Positions 18,611 to 29,193 are shown, counted from the first letter of the stretch. The stretch: DNA of 56,569 bases from Candidatus Cryptobacteroides intestinigallinarum (GCA_017694785.1 JADIMK010000005.1:1-56569), one strand, 5' to 3'. Numbers and translations are program-made. The notes: generated by a model not told the origin, from the letters alone.

Positions 18611-20470
18611 TCAGTCAAGCTGTGTATAGATACCGTCTTCTGTCTGGGCACTCACTATATTGCGCACAAGATAATGCAGATACATCTCAAAGTTGGAATA
18701 GCGCTTGTGGATGTCGATTGTCATGTCTGAAGCGTCGTCAGCATTCTTGTCCAGCCCGAACTTCTCTTCGAACCAGTCAGGGATGCCGTCGTTATCGGTA
18801 TCGGTCTTGTCATTCGCTTCATTAGGAGTATCGGCTGAATATTCAGGCCAGCCTCCGGCTGCCGTCGGAGTGTCGATGATGCCGCCTGTGCTGCCGTTGC
18901 CGCCATTATTGACAGATGCTGTACCGGACTGGGCATCTCCGCAGGCCCTTTCATCCACTTTGTCCCTGACAAGCGATGCTCCCCCCACCTCACAGATCTT
19001 CTCGAATGCGACCTGGGCAGAATGTGTGGTGGTATATGCACGCTGTCCGTCCATTCCATATATAGGAAGGAGATCACTGAGAAGACGATCAGGATCCGGA
19101 GGAGTATTGGTAGAATGGTCGTGCCAGTAGACTCCGTCCTGAGCATCCATGTCTGGATACTGGACATAGTAGTTGTCGCTCATGAAAAGATAAGGATAGC
19201 CATAGTCTGTACCGCTGGACGTGTAGATTCCGTTGGCATTTATGAAATATTTCCTGTCCTTTGATGCCGGCCCCTGCTTATAATAGTTGCCTACCATGTT
19301 GAAATGGCCGCCTTCTCCGCCGTAGGTGCTGTTGCTGCCCCAGTTGTAGACAGTATTGTTGCGGTAGTCGACATTTCCTCTCTTGTCAGGGGAAGAAGGA
19401 TTCTCATAGATCTCCGGATGGTCGAAACGAGGGTTACGGCTGTCATGGTTTGCAAGCATATTGTGATGGAAAGATGCATTATCCCCACCCCAGATGCCGC
19501 CATAGCCGTGGTTGCCTTTGTCATGTATGGAGTGGCGGAGACTCTCGGTCAATATACACCACTGCATGGTGAAATTGCTGTTGCCGTAGAATGAGGCACA
19601 TTCGTCGATAGACCATGACATGGAGCAATGGTCAAGGATGATGTTGTTCTGGCGTCTGCCCCAGATGGCATCCTCCCCGTCGTCGGCATTCGCGCCCTGG
19701 TCTCCGAGTCTGAAGCGGACAAACCTGATTATCACATTGTCAGCCTCCACCACTGTAGCATAGTTCTTTATGCAGATGCCGTCCCCCGGAGCAGTCTGAC
19801 CTGCTATCGTCAGGTCTCCGTTCTTGATCCTAAGCTTCGACTGGAGCGCTATGATACCTGCCACGTCAAAGACAATTGTCCTCGGGCCGCTCTGTGATAT
19901 CGCTGCCCTCAGTGAGCCCTCTCCGCTGTCATTCAGGTTGGTCACATGGATGATCTTTCCTCCGCGTCCTCCTGCCGTGTACATTCCGCCGCCTTCCGCG
20001 CCAGGGAAAGCCAGGGTCAACATGTGCTGGTCTTCCGCTGCCGGTATCTGCATCTGGGCATAGGCTTCTGTAACGTCCGGATCAGGCTCTGGCTCCGGTT
20101 CCGGATCCGGAGTCGTCCCGGCACCAGTCTTGACCGGATCGGAAGAAGCGAACTCAGAATATTCCATTCCGGCAATGGCTCTGACCATACATGTATAGGA
20201 TACGTTCTCCTCCAGGTTACTGAACTCGACTGAAGTTTCCTTAGTGTACTTCAGTTCAACTGATTTTCCGTCGTCCGTTGTCACCAGACGTGCCGCATAC
20301 TGCTCTGCCCCCGGCACTTCATCCCAGGAAAATTCAAGCACTGTTCCTGTGTTTCCCGTACAGATTATATTCTCCGGAGCAGTAAGTACCATACCCGTCT
20401 GCGGCTCATGTTTCTTGCATGAAGCCAGCACAGCAGATACAACTGCCAGTAAAATCAAAATTCTTTTCAT
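18611..20470 (-). CDS. Pectate lyase lipoprotein (PL1, subfamily 2-like) with FN3 domain
   Basis: This 619-residue lipoprotein (Cys 18 after AVLAS) should cleave polygalacturonate by beta-elimination at the cell surface. A FN3-like module (about 30-115) and a Pro/Glu/Asp linker (PDPEPEPEPDPD) precede a PL1 beta-helix (about 150-500). Recognisable motifs are FPGAEGGGMYTAGGRGG, IILDHCSMSW and DSRNPRFDHP, which carries conserved Arg residues. The C-terminal segment DTDNDGIPDWFEEKFG is a Ca-binding, thrombospondin-3-like repeat common in this subfamily. The gene follows the GH105-PL1 gene after 5 bases. PL1 enzymes release unsaturated oligogalacturonides, the substrate for the adjacent GH105 domain. 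The subfamily is judged by motif resemblance only. Confidence 0.9.
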   Translation of the reverse strand: MKRILILLAVVSAVLASCKKHEPQTGMVLTAPENIICTGNTGTVLEFSWDEVPGAEQYAARLVTTDDGKSVELKYTKETSVEFSNLEENVSYTCMVRAIAGMEYSEFASSDPVKTGAGTTPDPEPEPEPDPDVTEAYAQMQIPAAEDQHMLTLAFPGAEGGGMYTAGGRGGKIIHVTNLNDSGEGSLRAAISQSGPRTIVFDVAGIIALQSKLRIKNGDLTIAGQTAPGDGICIKNYATVVEADNVIIRFVRFRLGDQGANADDGEDAIWGRRQNNIILDHCSMSWSIDECASFYGNSNFTMQWCILTESLRHSIHDKGNHGYGGIWGGDNASFHHNMLANHDSRNPRFDHPEIYENPSSPDKRGNVDYRNNTVYNWGSNSTYGGEGGHFNMVGNYYKQGPASKDRKYFINANGIYTSSGTDYGYPYLFMSDNYYVQYPDMDAQDGVYWHDHSTNTPPDPDRLLSDLLPIYGMDGQRAYTTTHSAQVAFEKICEVGGASLVRDKVDERACGDAQSGTASVNNGGNGSTGGIIDTPTAAGGWPEYSADTPNEANDKTDTDNDGIPDWFEEKFGLDKNADDASDMTIDIHKRYSNFEMYLHYLVRNIVSAQTEDGIYTQLD

Positions 20471-20475
20471 ATCTT

Positions 20476-22968
20476 CTATTTCATAATATCATTTTCAGAA
20501 TCAATTATTCCAGGAATACCGGTAACCGACCCGCTGAAAGTAGCGGTACCTGTCCTGACCTCCCTCACAATTCTCTTGTCAACGGAATCCCTGTGAAGGG
20601 AAGCTCCTGCCTCTTTAAGTATTTTCCTGTATTCCTTCACTATAGATCCAGGCTTTACAGGACAACGGGCAAGGAACGGCTCAGCTGCCGAGACCTCGGC
20701 ATATATAGCCGCATTCTTTGCTATCTTCTTCTCATCAGGTTTCTTGCCGAGATAGTTCCCGTCCTCGACTGCCGATACATCATAGAGGTTTCCGTCGAAA
20801 TAGAAATTCCCCGGTATCATGGATGTGCTCTCGGAAGTTGAGATCTCCACATATCTTCCGTCAAGGTTCTTTGTGCCTGGACCGGCTTTGAAAAGGTTTT
20901 CCCTGACATTGAACCAGCCTTCCTCTCCGCCGTATATGGCTTTCATGCCCCAATTGTAGACAACATTGTTGACAAACTCGACTGTCCCCCTGCGGAAGAG
21001 AAGATCACTGCCCTCATATATCGAAGGATGGTCAAAACGCGGGTTACGGCTGTTGTTGTGTGCGATCAGGTTGTGATGGAATGTGACATTCCTTCCGCCC
21101 CAGATGCCGCCGTAGCCATGCTGGCCCTTGTGATGTACCGATGAATTGAGGGCTTCGGAGATGATGCACCACTGGATGGTTGCATCCGAATTGGCATAGA
21201 ACGACGCATTTTCATCTGTCGCCCAGCTGATAGAGCAATGGTCGATGATTATATTGCGGCAATGGCGTGCCCCGAGGGCATCGTTCTCATCCTTTGCGGC
21301 TGAGCCCATCCTGAACCTCAGATACCTGATGATCACTTCATCAGTACCTATATACAGCCCATAGTCCCGGATAGTGATCCCTTCTCCGGGAGCTGTCTCA
21401 CCCAATATGGTTATATAAGGATCTTCTATCTTGAGTGTGGATTTGAGATGGATGTCCCCGCTCACGGCAAACTTCACTATCCTTGGACCTTCAGCCCTTA
21501 CCGCATGGCGGAATGTACCTTCTTCATCTGTATCTTCCAGAGATGTCACGATATATACCTTCCCTCCGCGACCTCCTACTGTGTACATGCCGCCTCCTTC
21601 AGCACCCTTGAAAGCCGGTACGCGTTCCGGTGTCTTGAAGTATGGCCTGCCTGACTTGACATAATGGCCGTCATAGACATAGTCCGTATTGTCCGTCGCC
21701 TCATATTCCAGAGATGCCCAGATGAACGGTCCGACCCCCTTGCAGTCATTGTCGATGACAGGCTCGCTCAGATAATATTCATAGCTTCCGCTGCGGTTCT
21801 GCTTTCCTCCGAGTCCGGCCACAGAGCAGCATGATACCAGAGAGATTGTTCCGTCCGGATTATTCCTGATAAATGTATCCTTAAGTCTCCTGTACAGATC
21901 CTTGGAATAGTCCCCCCATGACTCCCGGTCAAGATATCCCATCCGCACACCTTTCAGTGCGGCATAGGTGAACATGGCTGAAGCAGTCGCCTCGAGATAG
22001 TTGCCTTCCTTGCCAGGGCAGTCAAGGACCTGGTACCACATGCCCGTCTCAGGATCGGCATAGCGGCGGACAGCCTCCATCAGAGTGCGGAGGGAATCAA
22101 TGAGCGCAGGCCGGTCCGGATGTTTTTCCGGGAAATAGTCAAGGGTCTCCACGAGAGCAAGGGCATACCACCCGCAGGCCCTGCCCCAGGCATGTGCGGA
22201 CTGTCCGCTCAGGGAATCAGCCCAGAACATGGACCTGGACTCGTCCCAGGCATGACGGTAAAGTCCTGTCGCAGGATCATATGTATGCTCGGCAGCACCT
22301 TTGAAATGGGCGGCTATGTCGTGGAAGAGCGAATCACGTTCGGCTTTCTTCGAAAATCTCTTTGTATATTCAGCATAGAACGGCTGTGCCATATAGAGCC
22401 CGTCAAGCCACACCTGGTGAGGATAGACCTGCTTGTGCCAGAATATCCCGTCAGCAGTACGAGGCTGGCTGTCAATCTGTTCCCTTATCTTACGGAGTAC
22501 CCTCCGGTATTTCTTGTCGCCACTTTCCTCATACAGCCTGTAGTATATGCGGGCAGGGCATATATGGTCCACATTATATGCCTCTTTCTTGTATTTCAAT
22601 ACATTACCGTCCTCGTCAGCGATGGTGTCGGCCCAGGAGCGGACATAATCCACGGCATAGTCCAGATCATATCTTTCGGCGACATCGAGGAAAGAGAGAA
22701 GCTCAAGTCCCGTGGTATAGTTCCACTTAAGGTTTCCCTGTCTTCCGTCAAGCCACGATGCCTCCGGGTTCCGGGCCATCTCCGAAAGCATCATCTTCAC
22801 AGAATATGGCGCAATGCTGTCTATGAAGCCGAATTCACGTCCGTCAGCCTGTCCTGAGGCATAGGACACAGATACATTGCAGAACAAGAAGGCGGCAGAA
22901 GCAGCAAGTACTGCGGCTCCTGTACCGATGATTTTCCTATAAGCTGTCTGAAGTTTCATGGTTTTCAT
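20476..22968 (-). CDS. GH105-PL1 fusion: unsaturated galacturonyl hydrolase plus pectate lyase
   Basis: This 830-residue exported protein carries two pectin activities. After a signal peptide (about 1-38) comes a GH105 (alpha/alpha)6 domain (about 45-435) with the signature WLDGLYMAQPF, whose Asp 189 is the likely catalytic acid, and HAWGRACGWYALAL. A PL1 beta-helix follows (about 450-815) with GAEGGGMYTVGGRGG, IIIDHCSISW and NSRNPRFDHP. PL1 cuts polygalacturonate, leaving a 4,5-unsaturated end that GH105 removes, so the fusion couples consecutive steps. The two PL1 domains in the locus are clearly related and may be duplicates. The start codon overlaps the regulator stop by 4 bases (22965-22968). 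No lipobox is present, suggesting a periplasmic location. Confidence 0.92.
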   Translation of the reverse strand: MKTMKLQTAYRKIIGTGAAVLAASAAFLFCNVSVSYASGQADGREFGFIDSIAPYSVKMMLSEMARNPEASWLDGRQGNLKWNYTTGLELLSFLDVAERYDLDYAVDYVRSWADTIADEDGNVLKYKKEAYNVDHICPARIYYRLYEESGDKKYRRVLRKIREQIDSQPRTADGIFWHKQVYPHQVWLDGLYMAQPFYAEYTKRFSKKAERDSLFHDIAAHFKGAAEHTYDPATGLYRHAWDESRSMFWADSLSGQSAHAWGRACGWYALALVETLDYFPEKHPDRPALIDSLRTLMEAVRRYADPETGMWYQVLDCPGKEGNYLEATASAMFTYAALKGVRMGYLDRESWGDYSKDLYRRLKDTFIRNNPDGTISLVSCCSVAGLGGKQNRSGSYEYYLSEPVIDNDCKGVGPFIWASLEYEATDNTDYVYDGHYVKSGRPYFKTPERVPAFKGAEGGGMYTVGGRGGKVYIVTSLEDTDEEGTFRHAVRAEGPRIVKFAVSGDIHLKSTLKIEDPYITILGETAPGEGITIRDYGLYIGTDEVIIRYLRFRMGSAAKDENDALGARHCRNIIIDHCSISWATDENASFYANSDATIQWCIISEALNSSVHHKGQHGYGGIWGGRNVTFHHNLIAHNNSRNPRFDHPSIYEGSDLLFRRGTVEFVNNVVYNWGMKAIYGGEEGWFNVRENLFKAGPGTKNLDGRYVEISTSESTSMIPGNFYFDGNLYDVSAVEDGNYLGKKPDEKKIAKNAAIYAEVSAAEPFLARCPVKPGSIVKEYRKILKEAGASLHRDSVDKRIVREVRTGTATFSGSVTGIPGIIDSENDIMK

Positions 22969-25900
22969 TGTTTTGGTACTGTCTGTCCATCGTCAGATGC
23001 AGCATCCGAACGGTGTTCCTTGATATAGTCTGCGGGAGAAATCCCGAAACGTTTCTTGAATGTACGGCTGAAATATCCAGGATCAGAGAAGCCGACCTTA
23101 TAGGATGTCTCTGACACCGAATATTGTCCGCTTTTCAGATAATATGTGGCATTCTCCAGACGATACTCCTGGATAAGCTCCACAGGAGACTTTCCGGTCA
23201 GTCCTTTAAGCTTGTTGTACATGGAAGTACGTCCCATTCCCACATAACTTGCGAGGTTGTCTACAGTCACCTCCGAATCCGACACATTCTCTTCAAGCCA
23301 CTTCATGACTTTCTTTATGAGCTCCTCGTCTCTGTCCGTTATGACTATTTCCTCAGGAGAGAATTCTACCTTTGCATGCTTGCCATGCCGGTCCTCCTGC
23401 CCTTTTTCCATATGGTCCGAAGAAGAAAGGCTGGATATGAGTGCCCTTCTCCTGTCAAGCAGATTTTCCATGCGGGCAATGAGCAGCTCCATGGTGAAAG
23501 GCTTGGTGATATATCCGTCCGCACCATATTTCATTGCCTTGAGATGAGTGTCGTTCTCATGCTTGGCTGTAATCATGATGATAGGTATATGGCTGGTGCT
23601 GAAGTCTCCTCTGATCCTGTTGATGAGCTCTATGCCGTCCATCTCCGGCATCATCAGATCCGTTACTATCATATCCGGCATCCATCCGCTTTCTATCACC
23701 TGAAGGGCTTCCTTTCCGTTGGATGCGTCCCTCACCTCATAGCGGTTGATGAGACAGTTGTAAATATACACTTTCAGCTCTGCATTGTCCTCAACCACCA
23801 GGACCTTCATGGCTCCGTCAGGATATGTAGGCTTCACCTTGTACTTGCTCAGTCCGTATGAATCCTGTGCAGGAGCGGTATCAGACGCATCTGCTTCAAT
23901 GAATTCTGCTGTCTCTTCAGTGAAATGGTCCCTCTCGACAGGAAGCGAGACATAGAATGAAGAGCCTTTGCCTACTTCGCTTTCCACCCAGATCTTTCCT
24001 CCGTGCATCTCGACTATCTCCTTGCAGAAGGAGAGCCCTATGCCGCTGCTTGCCATACCCTTGAATACAGTATCAGACCCCTGCACGAACTGTTCGAATA
24101 TAGCTGTCCTCTTTTCCTTAGGCACCCCTATGCCATTGTCCTTGACCATGACAGTAAAGCTGTCTTCTCCGTCCCTGTAATATATCCCGAGCTCGATCTT
24201 GCCTCCGTCCGAAGTATATTTGAAGGCATTTGACATGAGATTGTACACAAGTGCCTCAAGTCTCCCGGCATCGCCCCATATCTTGAGTGAATCGACAGAG
24301 TGTGAAAAAAGCATTTCCATGCCTCTTTCTGCAGCCATGTCCTTGAAGTCATCATAGACGGACCTGCAGAGCTTCACGGCATCGAGCTGTGTCACCCTGA
24401 GCCTCATCTTGCCGTTGACAATCCTTCTGATGTCGAGGAGCTGGTCGACCAGAGTCATCATCCTGCGTGCATTCTTGTACACAAGGTTGACCCCGTAGGT
24501 GTTCCTGTCTCCTTCAGGAGTATTCTTCCTTACTTCATCTATTCCCCCAAGAATCAAGGTCAGAGGAGTCCGGAGCTCATGGGAGATATTAGTGAAGAAC
24601 CTTGCCTTGAGATCATTGAGGTTCTGCTCAAGCTTCATGTCATTCCGCAGGCGCATGGAAGTCAGCAGCATCCGGGAAAGCGCCCATACGGCGAGAAGGA
24701 ATATGACTGCATAGGAGATCTTGGCAGCCGTACATGCCCAGACGGACGGACGGATACGTACATCCATCGATATGGTCTCAGCCTCGCTCACGTCTCCATG
24801 AGATGAGGAAGCCGATACCTTGAATACATATTTTCCAGGAGGAATCCTTGAATAGGTTGCACTTGAAGCATGGCCGGAAATCCATTTCTTGTCATAGCCT
24901 TCAAGCATATATGAATAGTTCACCCTGCCCTGGATCCTGTAGTTGAGCGACGAGAAATCGATCCTGAAGAAAGAATAATCGTGAGGGATATCCGCATACC
25001 CCGGATCAGGGACACGTGTTCCGTCTATGCTGATACCCGAAATCGAGAGCATCAGAGGCTCTTTCTTGTAGACGAAATCATCCGGGTCGATCCTGTAGAC
25101 ATTGTTGTAAGTACCGAAAAGCAAGGAACCGTCTTTCATCCTGGCACAGGCCGCTTCGCTGAATGTAGTCGGCACCACACCGTCATATTGGGTATAGTTG
25201 ATGATGCTTCCGTCAATGTGTGAGATTCTGGAAATTCCAGTCTCGGAGGCAAGCCATATGTCACCGTTCTCATTGCACAGCCCGGAAAGCACGATATTGC
25301 TGGAGAGTCCGTCAGCGGCACTTATGACATCGCATCTTGCTTCCCCGGAATCAAAGCTTATGCGGTCGATACCGCCTCCGAATGAGCAGAGCCACGTATT
25401 CCCGTCATTGTCGTCAAAGATATAGATGACATCATTGTTTCCAATGGAACTGATGTCTCCGGCGATCTTACGGACAAGGTTGAACTCGATGAGTTCCGGA
25501 TTATCCTGAGGCCAGAACCAGACCAGTCCTCCGACAGTGGCTACCAGCATCCTGCCGTCTGCCATGCAGTGCACATACCGGACCCTGTCTCCTGATTCAA
25601 GCGGATAGGAAGGGAAACTGTCATATACCGTACGGAAATCCGTACTTTCAGGAGACGGGAGCATGCACAGTCCGTCACCGTAGGTGCCTATCCATATACG
25701 TCCGTCCTTATCCTGTGTAACGGAATACACACTGTTGCAGCTCAATGAGGCAGGATCAGACGGATCATGTCGGAAATGGACAGATTCATATCCACCACCT
25801 GGAAGTGGAGACAGCTTGACCAGGCCGTCTGCCTTTGTCCCTAGCCATACGTTTGAAGACGAATCCTCAAAGATGGAATATACGTTGCCGAACTCTTCCG

Positions 25901-27341
25901 ATCCGGGATAACGTTTACATGATGACATGTCCGGAGAATAGATAAACAGTTCGCTGCTCTTTGTAGCCACCCATATATTGTCCTTGCGGTCCCGGTAAAG
26001 TGCCCTGACTTCTGAAGCAGAAAGCTGGTCCTGAGACCGTGAAGGAGGGACCACTACATCCAGTCTCGGAGTGATTACAGTCACCCGTTCAAGTCCCCTG
26101 GCAGCTGTCGACATCCACAGCACTCCAGTCCTGTCCACCTCAAAGCATGCGACACCATTCACAAACCGGCTGTCCTTCTCTTCCTTGACATTGCTCAGCG
26201 GAATGATTGAATCATTGTCCCTGTCGTAATATCCGAAACCATAGTTGTTCATCTTTATCCACAGCTGCCCATCATGCTCCTGTACCATGGCAAGGGTATC
26301 TGCATAATAGGACCTGACATTGCGGCTGTGCTCGTAATGGCGGAAGCGTTCCCGCTGCGGATTCCACGACCAGATGCCGGTCCTCTCGGTCGCGATCCAG
26401 AGAAGGCCCTCTGAATCAGGGAAAAGATATCTGGTCCGTCCCATATCTGTCCTATGGACATCAAGAGTAAAGACAGAGGTATCGACCTGAGCAACAGCAT
26501 TGTCAGAGAAGCCAACATAAAGAGCCCTCCCGTCTCCGGTCCCTGTCACTGTCAGGGCAGTAGCCCTGCCGGCAGAATAATCCAGGAGGGACACTTTCCG
26601 CTGCTTTCCTGTAGCTTTGTCGAGAGCCAGCAGATAATCAGCACCGGCAAAATAGACCCGGCTTCCGAATTCTGCAAATCCACAAATATCCGAAATTCTG
26701 GACACCAGCTCCGGAGAATCACCGGATATGGAAAAGACGCCGTTTTCGGAAACTGCATATATAGTACCTTCGGAATCCTCGTAAATCTCTGACACATGCT
26801 TGCCTATCTCGTTGGAACTGACCGAAAAGAATACCTTTGCCTCCAGAGAAGGAGATATGCGGCACAGTCCGGCATCCTGGAACGAGATCCATGTATTGCC
26901 GAGTCTGTCGCAATGCAGAAGCCTGACATTCATGTTTGAAAGGCCGATTCCCGGAATATCTTCAGGTACAGCTGCAAATGTCTCAAGCCTTGGATCAAAA
27001 CGGAAAAGACGGTAGTCATACGTTATTATCCACAGGTAGCCCTGACTATCCTCGTCTATCGAAAGCAGACGGTTGTGGGACAGTCGTGTACAGTCACCTG
27101 GGTGGATAGAGTAGTTGACGAAGCTGTTGCCGTCGAATCGGCTGAGCCCGTACCATGTGCAGAGCCAGATGAAGCCACGGCTGTCCTGATGGATATCAGC
27201 TATCGAATTGTGGGAAAGCCCGTCTTCAGAAGAATAATGCTCGAATATACAGTCCAGAGGGGCAGAATGAAGACGTAAAGACGGTGCTGCAAGAAACAGC
27301 ACCGGCAGAAGCATGAATATCATCTTTCTCATTCCGCACAT
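22965..27341 (-). CDS. Hybrid two-component sensor kinase/AraC-type regulator of the pectin locus
   Basis: This 1458-residue hybrid two-component system (HTCS) senses an oligosaccharide in the periplasm and activates the locus. After a signal peptide there is a periplasmic two-blade-set propeller (repeated D..G..WLGT/WIAT blades, about 30-760), a Y_Y_Y domain (about 770-850) and one transmembrane helix (about 867-890). HisKA with phosphorylated His 921 (ISHELRTPL) comes next, then a HATPase with GIGVPKEK and GIGLSFCKEIV, a receiver with Asp 1228 (VTDLMMPEMDG) and a C-terminal AraC HTH (about 1350-1450). All catalytic residues are present. It lies inside the enzyme operon, overlapping the GH105-PL1 start by 4 bases, so regulator and enzymes rise together. 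Confidence 0.95.
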   Translation of the reverse strand: MCGMRKMIFMLLPVLFLAAPSLRLHSAPLDCIFEHYSSEDGLSHNSIADIHQDSRGFIWLCTWYGLSRFDGNSFVNYSIHPGDCTRLSHNRLLSIDEDSQGYLWIITYDYRLFRFDPRLETFAAVPEDIPGIGLSNMNVRLLHCDRLGNTWISFQDAGLCRISPSLEAKVFFSVSSNEIGKHVSEIYEDSEGTIYAVSENGVFSISGDSPELVSRISDICGFAEFGSRVYFAGADYLLALDKATGKQRKVSLLDYSAGRATALTVTGTGDGRALYVGFSDNAVAQVDTSVFTLDVHRTDMGRTRYLFPDSEGLLWIATERTGIWSWNPQRERFRHYEHSRNVRSYYADTLAMVQEHDGQLWIKMNNYGFGYYDRDNDSIIPLSNVKEEKDSRFVNGVACFEVDRTGVLWMSTAARGLERVTVITPRLDVVVPPSRSQDQLSASEVRALYRDRKDNIWVATKSSELFIYSPDMSSCKRYPGSEEFGNVYSIFEDSSSNVWLGTKADGLVKLSPLPGGGYESVHFRHDPSDPASLSCNSVYSVTQDKDGRIWIGTYGDGLCMLPSPESTDFRTVYDSFPSYPLESGDRVRYVHCMADGRMLVATVGGLVWFWPQDNPELIEFNLVRKIAGDISSIGNNDVIYIFDDNDGNTWLCSFGGGIDRISFDSGEARCDVISAADGLSSNIVLSGLCNENGDIWLASETGISRISHIDGSIINYTQYDGVVPTTFSEAACARMKDGSLLFGTYNNVYRIDPDDFVYKKEPLMLSISGISIDGTRVPDPGYADIPHDYSFFRIDFSSLNYRIQGRVNYSYMLEGYDKKWISGHASSATYSRIPPGKYVFKVSASSSHGDVSEAETISMDVRIRPSVWACTAAKISYAVIFLLAVWALSRMLLTSMRLRNDMKLEQNLNDLKARFFTNISHELRTPLTLILGGIDEVRKNTPEGDRNTYGVNLVYKNARRMMTLVDQLLDIRRIVNGKMRLRVTQLDAVKLCRSVYDDFKDMAAERGMEMLFSHSVDSLKIWGDAGRLEALVYNLMSNAFKYTSDGGKIELGIYYRDGEDSFTVMVKDNGIGVPKEKRTAIFEQFVQGSDTVFKGMASSGIGLSFCKEIVEMHGGKIWVESEVGKGSSFYVSLPVERDHFTEETAEFIEADASDTAPAQDSYGLSKYKVKPTYPDGAMKVLVVEDNAELKVYIYNCLINRYEVRDASNGKEALQVIESGWMPDMIVTDLMMPEMDGIELINRIRGDFSTSHIPIIMITAKHENDTHLKAMKYGADGYITKPFTMELLIARMENLLDRRRALISSLSSSDHMEKGQEDRHGKHAKVEFSPEEIVITDRDEELIKKVMKWLEENVSDSEVTVDNLASYVGMGRTSMYNKLKGLTGKSPVELIQEYRLENATYYLKSGQYSVSETSYKVGFSDPGYFSRTFKKRFGISPADYIKEHRSDAASDDGQTVPKQ

Positions 27342-27415
27342 GGCATCAAGTCTTGAAATATTCTTTGAATTTAGTCATTATTCATGTATCGGGCAAAAAA
27401 TTGCACGACACGTTT

Positions 27416-29137
27416 TCAAAATACCTTGAAATACCATGACGATGTCTCCGGAGATGTAGTAGCGGCTGGAGCGTCAGACGGTCCCAATACAGCCTCAGGA
27501 GTATATTCCTTGAGATCTTTTTCCTTGAGGAAATGTGACCATGGCACTCTCTCGGATTTCAAAGCAGCTCCCGGCCCCTTGCTTCCGTACTCAGCATAGA
27601 AGGAAGTCTTCTCTGCCTCAGGCTTGTTCCAGTTGTGCCACCCGGCAGGCAGGATATGCTCCCCTAGCTCGCAGTCAATGAATACAGTCTTCGCATACTG
27701 TCTCCACGGGCGCCCGAGATAAACTTCTCCGATCCCGTCGGCATGAATGAGACGGCAGTTCCTGAATACGAAGCCGTATTTCTCGCCTTGCGGAGTCGCT
27801 GCGGCTGTCACATAACTGTTCTTCTTGCTCATTATCGTACAGTTGTCGAAATAGGCAGTAGCAAAACCGAATATGAAATCGGTGGTTCCCTCTATGTAGC
27901 AGTCCTTGAAATACTGCCTTTCACCCGGGCCGAAATTGTACATGGTGTCCTGATTGCCCAGGAAGCGGCAGCCTATGAATGCGGCCCTGTCCCCGTCGAC
28001 TGTTATCGCACAGGCCTGGCCAACTGCCTTGCCCTCACCTGCAGTATTTTCAAAGGTAAGGTTCTCTGCAAGGAAATCGTCAGCCAGCATGAATACAGTC
28101 GAAGTGGCGGATGTCCCCATCGGGTAACCTGTAGAGCCAGGTCTGAGGGCATAATCGTCCCATGAGATGACCGTATGGAAGACGTCTTCGCCCACAAGAT
28201 GGAGTTTCTGCTTGCATGAAGGGATGACAAGTTTTTCCCTGTATACCCCTTTCCTTACAAGTATTGTGGTCTGGTCCTGCTTGCAGTAGTCCGGGGCAGC
28301 ATTGACGGCTTCCTGGACCGTGAAGAAATCTCCGCTTCCATCCTTGGCCACAACGAAATCATATTCCCGCACATGGGCGGCAAGTTCCGGTATGACCTCA
28401 GTGATTGCAGGCAGGAGAAGCTCCACGAGCTTCCTTGCACCGGCCACATTGGTGTGGGTATTGTCTACAAGACCGTCAGGATGTCTCGGGCAGACTCCTT
28501 CCGGAATCCACATGTAATATTTCCTTGACGGTTCGTCTCCTATTGAGCAAAGCCACTCCTGCGTGATTGCATTGGCATCTATCAGAGGTACGGACAATTC
28601 TTCAGCGACTTTTTTCATCGCGTCTGGATAATCCCCGTGACAGTCACGCTTCAGCTGGCCCTTGTCATCAAACCATCTGCGTGAGACCGGAGTGAGGAGC
28701 ACAGGCTTTGCCCCGACCGACTTGGCATAGCTTACGAATTTCTTCAGATTCTCTGTATAGAGCCCGTATGCAGGAGCATATCTTGTAGTGTCTGATTCCT
28801 TTGCATCATTATGTCCGAACTGGATCAGCAGGTATTCGCCTTCCTTGAGGTCCTTCTTCACCTTGTCCCAAAGTCCGAGCGTAATGAAGCTCTTTGTACT
28901 CCTGCCGTTCTGGGCATAGTTCACGACGGTGACACAGCTGTCCAGGTGGGACGGAAGCCGCTGGCCCCATCCTCGTTCAGGATTCTGTCCTGACAGATCC
29001 TTGTCTGCCATGGTGGAATCACCCATGAGCCTGAGCACTATATGGTCCTGCTGGGCAAAGCAGGAAACCGAAGGTACGACTGCCGCGAAAGTCAGGGCGG
29101 CAGCAGCCGATATTGCAAATCTTATATATCTTTTCAT
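27416..29137 (-). CDS. CE12-CE8 fusion: SGNH acetylesterase plus pectin methylesterase
   Basis: This is a 573-residue exported protein with two pectin-trimming domains. The signal peptide (about 1-28) is followed by an SGNH/GDSL esterase (about 32-245) with GDST (Ser 41), NGRSTKSF, FGHND and DNTHTN, the pattern of CE12 rhamnogalacturonan acetylesterases. A CE8 pectin methylesterase beta-helix follows (about 258-540) with GNQDTMYN, TTDFIFG (catalytic Asp) and LGRPWRQYAKTVF (Arg). Removing acetyl and methyl groups opens the backbone to PL1 and GH28. The gene lies 56 bases after the GH28 gene and 74 bases before the HTCS gene, all on one strand. Both sets of catalytic residues look intact. Confidence 0.93.
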   Translation of the reverse strand: MKRYIRFAISAAAALTFAAVVPSVSCFAQQDHIVLRLMGDSTMADKDLSGQNPERGWGQRLPSHLDSCVTVVNYAQNGRSTKSFITLGLWDKVKKDLKEGEYLLIQFGHNDAKESDTTRYAPAYGLYTENLKKFVSYAKSVGAKPVLLTPVSRRWFDDKGQLKRDCHGDYPDAMKKVAEELSVPLIDANAITQEWLCSIGDEPSRKYYMWIPEGVCPRHPDGLVDNTHTNVAGARKLVELLLPAITEVIPELAAHVREYDFVVAKDGSGDFFTVQEAVNAAPDYCKQDQTTILVRKGVYREKLVIPSCKQKLHLVGEDVFHTVISWDDYALRPGSTGYPMGTSATSTVFMLADDFLAENLTFENTAGEGKAVGQACAITVDGDRAAFIGCRFLGNQDTMYNFGPGERQYFKDCYIEGTTDFIFGFATAYFDNCTIMSKKNSYVTAAATPQGEKYGFVFRNCRLIHADGIGEVYLGRPWRQYAKTVFIDCELGEHILPAGWHNWNKPEAEKTSFYAEYGSKGPGAALKSERVPWSHFLKEKDLKEYTPEAVLGPSDAPAATTSPETSSWYFKVF

Positions 29138-29193
29138 AAAGCCTGATTATCTTCTGTCACTTCCCGGCCATACTGCCGGTTAACATACCGACG

